Of a DNA stretch of 64,000 nucleotides, positions 23,292-34,071 are shown in pieces (within the stretch, counting starts at the first letter, position 1; each line of letters starts with the position of its first letter). The stretch covers positions 248,001 through 312,000 of the forward strand of contig CP087212.1 in NCBI GenBank assembly GCA_020912385.1, written 5' to 3'. This stretch comes from Neofusicoccum parvum (taxonomy: Eukaryota > Ascomycota > Dothideomycetes > Botryosphaeriales > Botryosphaeriaceae). The notes beneath the pieces are model-generated. The model made no database searches, was not told the origin of the DNA, and was given only the letters and a program-made list of their open reading frames with translations. A program made the position numbers and the translations under genes.

Positions 23292-23749
23292 CTTGGCTGT
23301 CGGACATGCCACTGAGCTCCGAAGCACTTGTACATATATTCCATGGCTACGGACATACTTCCTTCAGCATCTCTCACAGCGTAATTCGTAGGAGGCTGGC
23401 AGCTACTAAGGGCCAAGCCCCGGGTCTGCTACTGGCATAATGTGGGGTAAGACGACAGCTCGCTCAGGTTCAAAGTTGATGTGCTTATCTGCGTCAGTAT
23501 TCCTATCTCTTCCGAAGCTTATCTACAGGGGATTTTCCGAAACACTCGGGAATTTCTATCCTAAATTCCCTATTGGTCATCAAAGAGCCAAGTGCAGCAC
23601 TATCTTAGAGCCGGCCCACCATTTCCGACATGCCCGAATCCTGGATGCGAGCAATCAGACGCTGACAGGCACGACTTCCCTCGTACGCGAGTCAAAATTC
23701 CGCCTCGTGGGCGTTTTTCTTCTCGCTAATGCATTCTCAATGGCTTTCA
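23292..23749. promoter_or_regulatory. Divergent promoter, transporter / Zn2Cys6 regulator, with two GATA sites
   Basis: The 458 bp between the two start codons must serve both genes. CTTATC motifs (reverse of GATAAG, matching HGATAR) lie at 23484-23489 and 23518-23523, 34 bp apart. This allows but does not prove control by a GATA factor. Confidence 0.45.
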
Positions 23750-26133
23750 ATGAGTGAAAGAGCGTCCTCCCAGAGTGCGCAGAGGCGTAAGGTTTACGCC
23801 GCCTGTGAACCATGCAGAAAACGCAAGGTAACTTCAGCTCAAATTGGAGCTAGCAAGATGAGAGCTAACTGACTCGATGCGTGAAGATCCGCTGCAACGG
23901 TTCACAACCGTGCAACCAATGTATACGACAGGAGTTGGACTGCTCATTCAATCGTCATCGTCGACGTCGTGGACCTCCGCCGATGCAAGCCCCTAAAACA
24001 GCACACCATGTATCCATAGAGGCTGTCAGCACTGCAGAATCACCATCTTCTATGCCCTCGACTGTGATCCTTACGGCACGCGCTCTGCCATTGTCAGAAA
24101 CTTCCTTGAGAGGTTTACGACAAGCGCTTCAAGAAATCCTCGGAAGTCGAGATGACTCGGTATCAATCAAGTAAGTGTCTAAACAACGAAATCTTAGAGC
24201 AATGTACTGACAAACGCGTTCAGTGGAAGCGATACGTCTATTGACTTGGTATGGCACTTGGTCAGCACATACTGTGCCACAGTAAATGAGCAGTACGGTG
24301 CAATTCTGTGCATAAATAAGTTCCTTGAGAGCCTCGAATCGAGGCAATGTTCGAGGAGTTTGTGCTGTGCCATGTGTGCAGCAAGTCTGCCGTACTTTCG
24401 TCATCGGTCACTCGCAGCTCGACGTGTGGTATCACTCGCGGAAGATTTTGCTGTTGAAGCACGCGAGACAATCACACTGGATATGGAACAATGCAGGTGG
24501 CTTGAAAGCCTCCAGTGTATGTGCATACTTGCATTGCATGAGATGGCCACCAGCAATGGTCACCAGGCCTGTCTTGATATCAGTAAGTTTGTATTCCGTC
24601 TAAGATGCCCATGTGCTCATTTTGCAAGCGAGTGGATGGAAGATCGCGCAAGCTGCAGAGTTACTGGACGGACTGGATCCGGATGATCATCTTTCATTTG
24701 AACTGGCCAAAGACACCCTTTGCCTAATGGAATTCCTCGGCTCTATTGGTAGGAAGGTTGTTCAAATTGGCTCCAGGAAGATCACAGACTCTCACCGGGG
24801 ATTCCATGAATGCAGTAGTAATGGACTTTTACCCCGCTTCAACATGGGAGTGATGGTAGATCTCCTTCGGCGCGCCCACACCTTTTCGGTCACCGATCAT
24901 GGGAAACAAAACGCCCAACCTTGGCTACTTCGGTCCACCTACCTAACACTGAAGCTTGCTTTTGACGATGTTCTTATCCAATTTCCGCACAGCCATAACC
25001 ATGACGAGAGTCCTATCCAAGGAAATGAGACGACAAATCATCTGCTTTGTTATCTTGCTTCTCGGTGCGGTATTCTTCTGATAAACCGCGTTTTCCTCCC
25101 GACCCAGGTATTCATTGACCCACCGCACTCAAGTGAAGGAGCGCGCCGATCTCCGCCCTCGCCGGTGGATCTGGAATTCCCAGGAGCGCCTCTTCCCTTT
25201 ATCCGAGAGCGCATGTTTTCCTGCCTGGCAAGTGCAAATGAAATTGCCGACCTCTGCAATGAATTTTTGTGCAAGGGTGTATTCACATTGGTAAGTTACG
25301 CTATCCGCGCGATCATATCACATGGCTCACGAGGTTTAGACGCCTTTCATGGGCTACTGTTGTTATCAAAGCGCCCTTGTATTTATTCACCAACTTACCC
25401 GGAGTTACCGCAGCGGACAGAATGATATCCTTGAGAGGCTCAAAGTTTTGTTCACTTTTCTTGGTACTCTTCGCAAATTCTTCGCCCCCGCTTGTCAATG
25501 GGTATGGTTTCAGTCGTAATTGTGCAAAAAAGCAGGCTGACTGCTGTGAAGGTTGAAACCCTTTTCAGAATCCATGGCAGCCGAAACCTCGTACTGAACG
25601 ACATATCTGAAGGTGCTCCATACTTCTCCACCTTTTTTGCCAGGTATCCCGGTGTAGATGAGCCGCCCTTTGTACCTATCGGCCCGCCGAAACAGGAAAA
25701 TCAACATCTAGGGCCCCTTTCAGCTGATAGCACTGAGCTGGAGAATGGTTTTGCTTTGGAATTGGAGACTGAATGGGCTGCAAGCTACCGTAGTGAGCTG
25801 CAAGCTCAAGCACGCCTCCTCCACACTGACCGGGATCCCGTTCTGTCATCGACCTCGGTTCACCACCAGACCTGCGAAGGTTCCAATGATGAATATCTTA
25901 ATCAAGCAGGTCGTGAACCTACCAATCAGTGCGCTCGAGAATTCTTGGATTTCCCGGTGTCCACGACGAATGATGTTCAGAGGCATCTGGAGGAGCCAGA
26001 TACTGGGGTTGCAACCGCGGTGTTTTCACCAGAAGAATTGCATGATTCATTTGGTTTTGGGATAGAAAGGGAGTTGTTTACGGAAGAAGAATATCACAGG
26101 ATATTTGGTGCATTAAATTTTCGATACTTTTAG
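23750..26133 (+). CDS. Zn2Cys6 transcription factor 1
   Basis: Fungal binuclear zinc-cluster regulator of 708 residues. Exons 23750-23827, 23887-24170, 24224-24582, 24629-25290, 25340-25501 and 25552-26133 join in frame. The six zinc ligands are C19, C22, C29, C35, C38 and C45, with basic RKRKIR between ligands 2 and 3, so DNA binding looks intact. Choosing the acceptor at 23886 gives the canonical six-residue spacing. The middle part (ALHEMATSNGHQACL to FIHQLTRSYRSGQND) is the helical fungal-specific regulatory region, and the tail is acidic. Divergent from the sugar transporter, which is a plausible target. Confidence 0.85.
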
Positions 26134-26508
26134 CCTCGTAGATGGCAACCAGAAGCTATGTATCAGCATCATCGTCTTTCCAACGATTTTCAAAGGAATC
26201 TCGTGTTTATAAACAGTACTAAAGCTAAAAAAAAAAAAAAAGACGCAATGTCTCACCTTGGCTCTAAAACACTCGAGTAACCCAAGACTCATTCAATCCA
26301 ACGCCTCCATTCGCCAATGAAAACGTTGCTCCCCGCCTTGAGGTGTCTTATCTGCTTATCTCGACGCCGATGATAAGAGCGCGGGGACTTTTGTATCTCG
26401 CACTTACCTCTCACTTACATACCCAACTTACTGCTTGTTTCCTTGAATGCAGCTTCGCCTTCATGTTTAGACTCCCTACCACGCGCACCCCTCCGCGGAA
26501 ACGCTGAT
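26134..26508. promoter_or_regulatory. Promoter of Zn2Cys6 factor 2 with a tight triple GATA cluster
   Basis: Holds an A15 run at about 26227-26241 and three GATA motifs within 31 bp: CTTATC at 26347-26352 and 26355-26360, and GATAAG at 26372-26377. All three fit the HGATAR consensus of AreA/NIT2-type or other fungal GATA factors. They sit 130-160 bp before the start codon. Confidence 0.5.
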
Positions 26509-28011
26509 ATGTCCATTCCATCCTTACCAGAGCTTGAGATAGACAGCAGTGGGTTTTGCTGGACTTGTGTGGATCTCGGCGACACTTGCGACTCTACTTT
26601 AGTTTCTACAGGATGTCGCACCTGTGCCGAAAAACAGCGTCGCTGTGAGGGTTTCCATGCTCGACTGTCTTGGCCAAGATTCTATGACACAGTGAGGAAA
26701 CCCTCTGAAGTGGCACCCTTTGCAATTTCTCTATCTGCACATGGCCTTCCAGCAAAAGAGGGGAGATTGATTCAACATTTTGTCCACAACATCGCTCGGC
26801 TGGCACTGTCAATTGATTACGAGGACAACGGATACAGGAGACTTGTTTCAATGGCATTGAATGAGCCGAGTCTGCTTTATGCGCTCTTGGCCATGTCCGC
26901 AAGCCATCTGAGTCGTTGGCACAGACTTCCGGACACGACATCTCGCATCTACCTCCGGAGTGCTTTCCAACAACTAGAGCAGAGATTCGCCTCACCTCTG
27001 AAGATGCGGGAGGAGACTACTCTAGCTACAATGCTAGTCCTACTCGGATATGAGGTACCTCACGAGCTGTCCCTTTAACGCGTCACAATGCGCTTACTTA
27101 ATTAACGAAGGCTTTTATTGGCGGCAGCCGCTGGGAGCTACATTACAATGGAATATCATCATGGCTCCGATCCTGCCGCGACTGTTCCAGGATCGACCCA
27201 TTCCTTCTTTCTTGGATCTGCATGGTTGATACCCAGTCGGCAATACATCTGGGCACCGCTTTTGCAGCAGGTGACGGCAGTTGTCTTGGCTCGAGCCTTT
27301 TTCGACGGAGCGAGCAAGCAATTGATCCAATATATGGATGCTCTGTGGCTCTACCGGAACTGATGGTACGTTTTCGAACCAGAGGTGACGTTGTCCGTGT
27401 ACTGATGACTGCTCAAGCTCTCTGCAGCGAGGCTTTGCAGGCTCTCAAACACCCGCGCCTATACTGTCGATGAGCTACAGCAACGTAGTCAAGAATTACA
27501 GTGCAGGGTTCGCAGAACGAAGATCGATCTGGATTCCGACGTATCCCTTTCTATGACTGCAGATTCCGGGAGCAAGCTCAAAACCTTCCTTGACAAAGAA
27601 TCCTTACGGCATGCAAAAGCAGCCGCTGAGGTTTTCCGACATGCTCTCCATATCTACATAGCCAGGATAACATGTAAAACGCCACTAGCTTCTGCGGAGA
27701 TTCAAGATTCTATTGACTCCATTTTTGAACTACTACCGATGGTTTCCAATCCTGTCGGGCCGGGATCGATGCTCGGGTGGTGTCTCGTTGTTGTCGGATC
27801 CGAGACTGACACGATCGAATTGAGAGACTACATCCGCACTCGGTGCGCGAGCTTGGAGCTCCTGCGATTGAATGCAGGAGGTCCGAGCATCAAGGTACTT
27901 GAGGAGGTCTGGCGCCGTCGTGATAAGATCAATTCCGGGGAGCCTGGAGAACACTCGTGGCAATGGCAAGACGTTATGCGAGCGTTGGGCATCAGGGGAG
28001 CTCTCTTCTAA
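26509..28011 (+). CDS. Zn2Cys6-type regulator 2 with atypical DNA-contact loop
   Basis: Exons 26509-27054, 27111-27365 and 27418-28011 give 464 residues. The six ligands C17, C20, C27, C36, C39 and C46 are all present with normal spacing (x2, x6, x8, x2, x6), followed by RRCEGF.ARLSWP, typical of the C6 regulators with a Fungal_trans_2-type C-terminal domain. The second part (LLGYEAFIGGSRWELHY, MSASHLSRW) fits that domain. Unusually the loop between ligands 2 and 3 reads VDLGDT, where the family has Lys and Arg that touch DNA. The gene may therefore bind DNA differently or act as a non-binding partner. It converges on the P450 with only about 57 bp between stops. Confidence 0.8.
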
Positions 28012-28068
28012 GTGAGCGAATCAATTGTAGCTTGTCCTACTCTATTTATTTCTGCGTAATTCCAAATA

Positions 28069-29638
28069 TCACTCCTTTCGCTTGGTTAAAGAGACAACCA
28101 GTCCTGTCTGTGTCGATAGCCAGTAGTTTGTATGAGATGTCGTATCCTCCTTGTTGGCAAACTGTATGTCAAAAGTCAACAACAGAGTAGGAATGAGTTT
28201 GTTAACTTCCAACCAGCTGATGTGTCTGCCACTGCATGTATGAGCACCAGATCCAAACGCAAAAAAGGACCGGTTCATCCTCGACAGATGCTGTGAGTTT
28301 GCTGTCAACCACCTTTCCGGCTTGAAGGACTCCGGTTCCGGAAACACAGTTGGGTCTCGATGAACAACCCACGGGTTGATACCAACTTCTGTCCCTGCAG
28401 GGATATGATATCCACAGATTACTGCACCTCCTGGTGGGACCGTTCGGGGCAGCATCATGGCAATGGATGGATGCAGCCGTATGGCTTCTTTGATAACAGC
28501 GTTCAGGTAAGGCAATTTGCTCGCCGCAGAGTACTGGACTGGATACCTTAGTTTTGCTTCATCACGAATCTTCCGGCAAAGTCGCACGTAAATTTGAGGA
28601 TGATTCAGGACGTGGATGATGACTGAACGGAGAGCGATGGCAGTCGTGTCACCCCCTGCTGTGATGTTCCCGAAGGTGTGCGCGCTGACTTCACGATCGG
28701 TGAGCGATTTCGGGTTCTGTTGTTGATTGAGCAATAGCCGTCGTAGGAAGGTGCATGGTGCTTGAGGATCCTCGGCCAAGTTTCGACGGTTCTCGGTTGT
28801 CTTTGCAGTGGAAATTGCCATGACACGTTCCACAAAAGCACTGTCGGAGTTGACCAGTTTTGCAAGAAGTTTGTTGCCAGCGAATATCTTGTGCAATCGA
28901 GGAACCTGACCAACCTTTGACACAGTAAGCATCTACCATGGATCTTGGAAGTCTTGGGAATGAGCTTACAACCGCAAAGTACGCCATATAATCGTGCATG
29001 CTTTTAAGCATCGAGGAGCTGTCGCCATTTTCCATGAAGCGAAGGTCGTCTCCGAAAGTGATTGTGAGAACAGCATCCATGGCGAAGTGGTGTAGATATT
29101 TCCCAAGGTCACATCGACCGCCAGGCTCTGCGCACCGCTCTTCAAGAATGGCCATTAGCCTGTCAACCACATTCCCCACCAGTGGCTCGAGTTTGACGAG
29201 CGCATTCAAGGAGTAAGCGTTGGCAGCGCCACGTTTCATTCGGTGATGCATTTTCTTGTCTTTCATCGTAAAAGGGTCGGGAACGATGCCCTCGTTGTCC
29301 TCCAATTCAATGGAGTTAAAGAACCGGGATTTGTAGAACTTGGTTGAAACACCGTATACTGTTTCAATCTCGGCTGGGTCGGAGAGAGACAGAGAGTTGG
29401 GCGCAATCCGTACCAGTGGGCCGTAGACTCTGTGAAATTCCACGTCGTGATGGTGGCTCTGCCCCGACAAAACTGAAAGTACGCGAGGAATCGATGACAA
29501 TGAATTTGGCCATGGGCCGGGAATTTTGTGAAGGTGTCCATGGAAGCGTTGATACGTAAAATAGCAAAGGAGGATCCATGACGCCGCTGCACAATAATGG
29601 ATGGAGTTCAGATGAGCGAGAAAATCAAGAACAGCCAT
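28069..29638 (-). CDS. Cytochrome P450 monooxygenase (pisatin-demethylase-like group)
   Basis: ER-bound class II P450 of 504 residues from exons 28970-29638 and 28069-28914. The start at 29638 is followed by a membrane anchor (AAASWILLCYFTY) and the HKIPGPWP proline hinge. I-helix AGGDTTA, K-helix EAIR (ExxR), PERW segment and heme loop FAFGSGAHTCSG with the thiolate ligand at C450 are all present. Overall similarity is to fungal P450s such as the CYP57/pisatin demethylase type, but the substrate cannot be inferred. It shares a 755-bp divergent promoter with the PhyH dioxygenase, which suggests joint expression. Confidence 0.88.
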
Positions 29639-30393
29639 GAGGACGTCTTTGACTCTAGGGGACGAGTAATAAACCAAGCGCCTCAGTTCATTAGCCACGA
29701 AGCAGGCCGATTATTGCGATAAGTAGTCTTAATCAAGAACGCAGTCGTAGAGCAAAAACTGAATTCAGAGCGATACCCATCTGCAATTTCCATAGTCCGT
29801 AATGGACGAATCAAGACAGTGAAACAAAGCTCGGCGAAGTGAACCTTCTCGGAAGAGTTAGCCGCACCCTCTCGGACAGGCTCCATTCGGCAACAACATC
29901 GGATTCGGCTTGTGTCTTGGCACCGTAAGCGGGGTCTGCTAATCAGCATGATGGGCGGGATTGTGCCGCAATCTGAAATGTCGGATTAACCCTTGTCAAG
30001 ATTTCCGTTCTCGTGAAGATAAACGGAGCGCTTATCGCCATCTAACATACCAGTTCCACAAAGGGAGCTTCAGAAATCTTATTCGGAAGCGGATTGCAAT
30101 CTGCCTTCTTTGAGCGACGGAGTGGTGCGCCGACGAACACCCAGCAAGATAAGAGATTATCTCTGGGAATGTCAGCTCTCGGCAACCGGCTGGGGAGCCC
30201 AACTCTATGCATGATCGAAACCATTCAGTATCTGCGTGTCAGATAGCTTTGCCAAGTTCATTTTTGTACTTCCGCATCTTCCAGGCCGAAGATCCAGCCC
30301 ATTCTCCCGCAGATATAAAGACCACTTTAAGCACAACGTAAACACCTATACAAAATTCAATTAAACAGCAAATCGACGGCTTTTTCCTTCAAT
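29639..30393. promoter_or_regulatory. Divergent promoter of P450 and PhyH dioxygenase
   Basis: A TATAAA box at 30314-30319 lies 75-80 bp before the dioxygenase start. GATA motifs occur at about 30018, at 30148-30153 (GATAAG) and inverted at 30157-30161, the last two forming a small palindrome. No coding sequence seen. Confidence 0.5.
30314..30319 (+). promoter_or_regulatory. TATA box of the PhyH dioxygenase gene
   Basis: TATAAA 75 bp before the start codon, the expected distance for a fungal core promoter with a short leader. Confidence 0.5.
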
Positions 30394-31436
30394 ATGTCTA
30401 TGACAATCACTTCCCATGCACCTCTTGAGACTCTGGGCCCTCTCATTCTGAGTACCGAGCCACAGTTCAAGCTCGAGAGATTCAATCGCAAGACCACCAC
30501 GATAGAACAGGTCGTTAAAACACTCAAGTACGATGGAGGAGTCGTTGTTCGAGGCTTCCTGACGCCCGAGGAGGTTCGAGAGACGGAGAGGACGGTTCTT
30601 CCGGTCCTGGAAAGCTTCACCTACCCAAAGCCTGGGGACACGACAAAGCGGATTGCGAGGCTCCCGAGCGTATGCCCCGACCTGGTCGAGCGGGTCCTGA
30701 CGGACGACCTGTACCTCGGGGTTGCGGACGAGCTTCTCAGCATCAAGCACACAAGCTGGCTGGGCGACAACTTCATCGAGAGCTCAGCCACGCCGATCGT
30801 CATGGCCACGACCATGTTCGCGGTGGCTCCGGGAACGCGCGTGCAGGAGCTGCACCGCGACGACGCCATATACTACAACAAGTTCGACAAGATCCGGCCG
30901 GAGGAGTACCGGGTGGGACGCGACGTCGGGATCAGCTTCTTCATTGCTGGCCGGAAGACCACGGCAGCGAACGGCGCGACACGGTTCGTTCCAGGAAGCC
31001 ATCTTGGCAAGCATGACGAGCAGCCTGATCCCCGTGCTGCCGTGCCGGTCGAACTGGAGGCTGGAGACGCCTTCTTCATGCTGAGCTCGTGCTACCATGG
31101 GGCCGGGGAGAATTCGACCAAGGATGAGGAGAGGCTAGTCTACTCCATCTTCATGCAACCTCCGCATGTCCGACAGGTGAGATTGTGTGCGGCGTTGGTA
31201 TCGTTAATTGGAGCTTACCCATCGATTAGGAAGAGAATCTCTACCTCGCAATCCCACTGGAGCAGATCAAGAAATTTTCGCTTCCTGTCCAAAAGAGGCT
31301 GGGTTATGACCTGGCCGTTCCGAATCTTGGGTGGGTTGATCACACGTCGCCGTTGAAGAGCATTCTTGGCCATGCGGACGGTGATCAACGTGTCATTCCG
31401 GGCTACAACCCGACGAAGTTCAAGGGCGACGAGTAG
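30394..31436 (+). CDS. Fe(II)/2-oxoglutarate dioxygenase, phytanoyl-CoA dioxygenase (PhyH) family
   Basis: Exons 30394-31176 and 31230-31436 give 329 residues. The non-heme iron triad is visible: H154 and D156 in ELHRDDA and H235 in SCYHGAG. The conserved block between them (DVGISFFIAGRKTTAANGA, then GSHL) matches fungal PhyH-type enzymes used as tailoring hydroxylases, desaturases or endoperoxidases in secondary metabolism. Cosubstrates are O2 and 2-oxoglutarate. It has no peroxisomal signal at the C-terminus (ends KGDE), so a role in phytanic acid oxidation is unlikely. The central part is more GC-rich than its ends. It converges with the bZIP gene (156 bp apart). Confidence 0.88.
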
Positions 31437-31592
31437 GGATTTCGAAACCAGGGGCGTGTGTAGCTTTGTATAGCGCCAAATTCGCGAATTTTCTCCATGA
31501 CAACAAGACAGTGTGAGATTCGTTCCGCCCACCATCAGTGTCTGGGTGTGCCGGAAGTGAAGAAAGGTTGGGCGTAGGCGACGCGAGCGGTG

Positions 31593-33331
31593 TCAGGCTT
31601 CGATGACAGCAGCGCGTAGTGCGTTATTGACATCCTCACGACGGAATCCGGGGCCACGGCCGATGCACACCGAGCATTTGATCAGCTCTGTCGTTAGACT
31701 CGACGTTAGTAAAGACACCCATGTAATAGCGGAGGGGATCATATTACTGTTAACCAGTATGCTCAAGTCGATGGTTGCCATGCTTGGTGCCTCTCCTTGC
31801 CCCGAGAGCTCTCCATCAGGCGCCATGGTTATGGTATCGAACAGGGCTGGATCCATCAGCCACGGCGTGGAGAAGTCGCAGAACCTGTCCCATTGCTCCT
31901 CGCCCAGCTCGTTGGTCATCTGGATGGTGACATTAGGCCTCACACCCGCAACGGTTGTTCCACCATCTTCGTCAACTCCATGGCTGCCGGTTCGAGGCGG
32001 ATATTGGTGCCGTGCAGTTCCCACTGGCCTGCTGGCCTGTCCCTGGTCGGGCAAAATCCCCTCGATCTTCAGTGTTTCAGTTTCGACCTTGGCTAGAGAG
32101 CCACCCGCGTCCATCTTCACTCCGAGGTGCTCGAGGTATCCTGCCACGTCTTCGCTATCGTACCAAATGCCCTCATAATAATGCAGGTCTGCCTCAAGAT
32201 CAGGGGTCAAGCGGAGTCCCCAAGATGCAAGTACCGCACGCGTGTTGCTCATGTAGTTTGTGCTCGCCTCGGGCATGGCCTTGTCGCTTCGATCTTCCTC
32301 GCGCGGAAAATGCGTGCCCGCACCGCCCAGGCAGAGTTTCAGTTGGCTGAAGGGCTCCATGACCGGCTTTCCGAGTGCTTTCTTGAACAGGGCAATTAGC
32401 TCCTCGCGCGTGCAAAAGTGGCGGCAGATGCGATAAGCGCGCTGGTATTCGGAAGGCCGGAGATGGACAGCCGAGAGAATATGGACGCCGCGCTCGATGC
32501 AGGCTCTGTACAGACGATTTGCGAACGCTGTCTCTCGGAAGGAGTATGTGTAAGGAGGTTGGAGCGCACGGGTTGGGGATGGCTGCCGGGCGCTGGGCCC
32601 CTCCCCGGCGTTGTCGTCGTCGCTGCTCTCATACGTGATCACGTACCCGAACGGAAGAGCTTGCGGAGATCCAGCGTCTTGAGGCTTTTTATCGGACGAA
32701 GAACTAGATGGCGCTATTGGTTGGTAGGTGCGGCCGGCCAACGCGGGCTGGTGTGGAAGAGGAGGTGCAGAACCATCCTCGTCCAATGAATTATCTAAGT
32801 TTGCAGCAGTAGCAGCGTCACACAAGGCGGCCAGCGTTGCGGCTGTTGCTCTCAACTCGGACTCAAGCTTTGGTCGAAGGGCCAAGGCGCTCGAGGCCAT
32901 TGCTCGGTCGCTGAAGTGGAGAAAGGAGTCGCTCATGTCTTTGGCCACGGCCTGCAACCGCTCGACCTTCTTCTGCAGAGTGGTAATCTTGTCATCTTTC
33001 CTCTGGCGATATGCCCGTTGCGCCTGGCGGATTTGCGTGCGACGGCGCTGCGGAAGTATTAGTGAGTAAACGCAGGATGATTGCTACTGGCTGAGATGCG
33101 GGGCGAACCCCTAAAACCAAGCCTATGCCCGCTCACAACGCATCACATGGCAAAGTGTATGTCGGGCACTGATAGTCTCTGGTGGCAGGGGCTGCTTGCA
33201 AGCGAAATCGATCAGCCACTTACGTCGGCAGGCGTTTCGTCTTGTGTGTCAACTGGAGGCCTTCCACGGGGCTTCCTGATTCTGGAGGAAGGACGTCCTC
33301 TAGCCGCATGCGGATTATTGGCCTGTTCCAT
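31593..33331 (-). CDS. bZIP transcription factor
   Basis: Exons 33224-33331 and 31593-33047, separated by a 176-bp intron, give 520 residues. The first exon encodes a basic, Pro/Arg-rich lead with an AT-hook-like PRGRPP. The basic region begins at residue 37: RRRTQIRQAQRAYRQRK, with the QAQRAYRxR pattern of Yap-like fungal bZIPs, followed by a short leucine zipper (ITTLQKKVERLQ). The rest includes a Ser/Pro-rich linker and a conserved-looking helical block (HLRPSEYQRAYRICRHF to LFKKALGKP) found in fungal bZIPs of unknown ligand. Its position between the dioxygenase and CYP505 suggests a cluster-linked regulator. Confidence 0.87.
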
Positions 33332-34071
33332 GGCGGCGACACTGAAGCGCAGGCCAGAGACTGTGCTTTGGCGGTTCTGCGGAGGGTCGATTATTGTGAT
33401 CTGTGTGACGGGTCCACTGATCCGTGGAAGCCGACACTGGGCTGCGAAGTGTCAGCAGAGCTCCAGACGGCCGGCGTCTGCCCAGCGTCCGGGAAGTGGA
33501 TATCGGCTGCTGTTGCGAGGAGAAGGCCCGGGAGTGCTCGGTAGGGTTGTTCGCGCGGTAAGTGGGGGCGAAAGCAGAATGTAGACCGAGGCGAGGTGTG
33601 GATTAGTAGGGAGGAAGTTGGCAGGTTGCGAAAGCAGGTGGCGGTGCTCGAAGAGGTGGTTTCGGCTGTTGAGTAATCGCCAGAGCTTGAGCATAACTTG
33701 AACTGGCTTAGCGTCCCGTGGGATGACAACAACACGAGCTCAAACTCTGAATGTCAGACTGCATAATTCTCCAGTTGAATGGGATGCCGGTGCGTGCTGT
33801 CGTTGCGTAGGAATCATCGTGAGCTTGCCATCTCGCTCCGTGAACAAGCTTCGCAGCATCCCCAGACTCGGTAATCATTTGTCTCCTGAGGGTGTGCGAA
33901 TAAATTCGGAGGCCAAGTGATACAAGGCTATCGATACGTGGATACCGCTACTCCAGCTCCCTTGTCGCGGGAAATAAGGCCCCTAGATATTGTAAACACA
34001 AAGCATCTCCGCGACCGCTTGATTGACCACCATTCGAATCAACACAGCACGGAAGAAAACCACGGACCCGA
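33332..34071. other. bZIP promoter and CYP505 3' flank
   Basis: About 740 bp between the bZIP start and the CYP505 stop, both minus strand. No gene recognised. The part next to the bZIP start holds its promoter; no clear TATA box. Confidence 0.45.
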
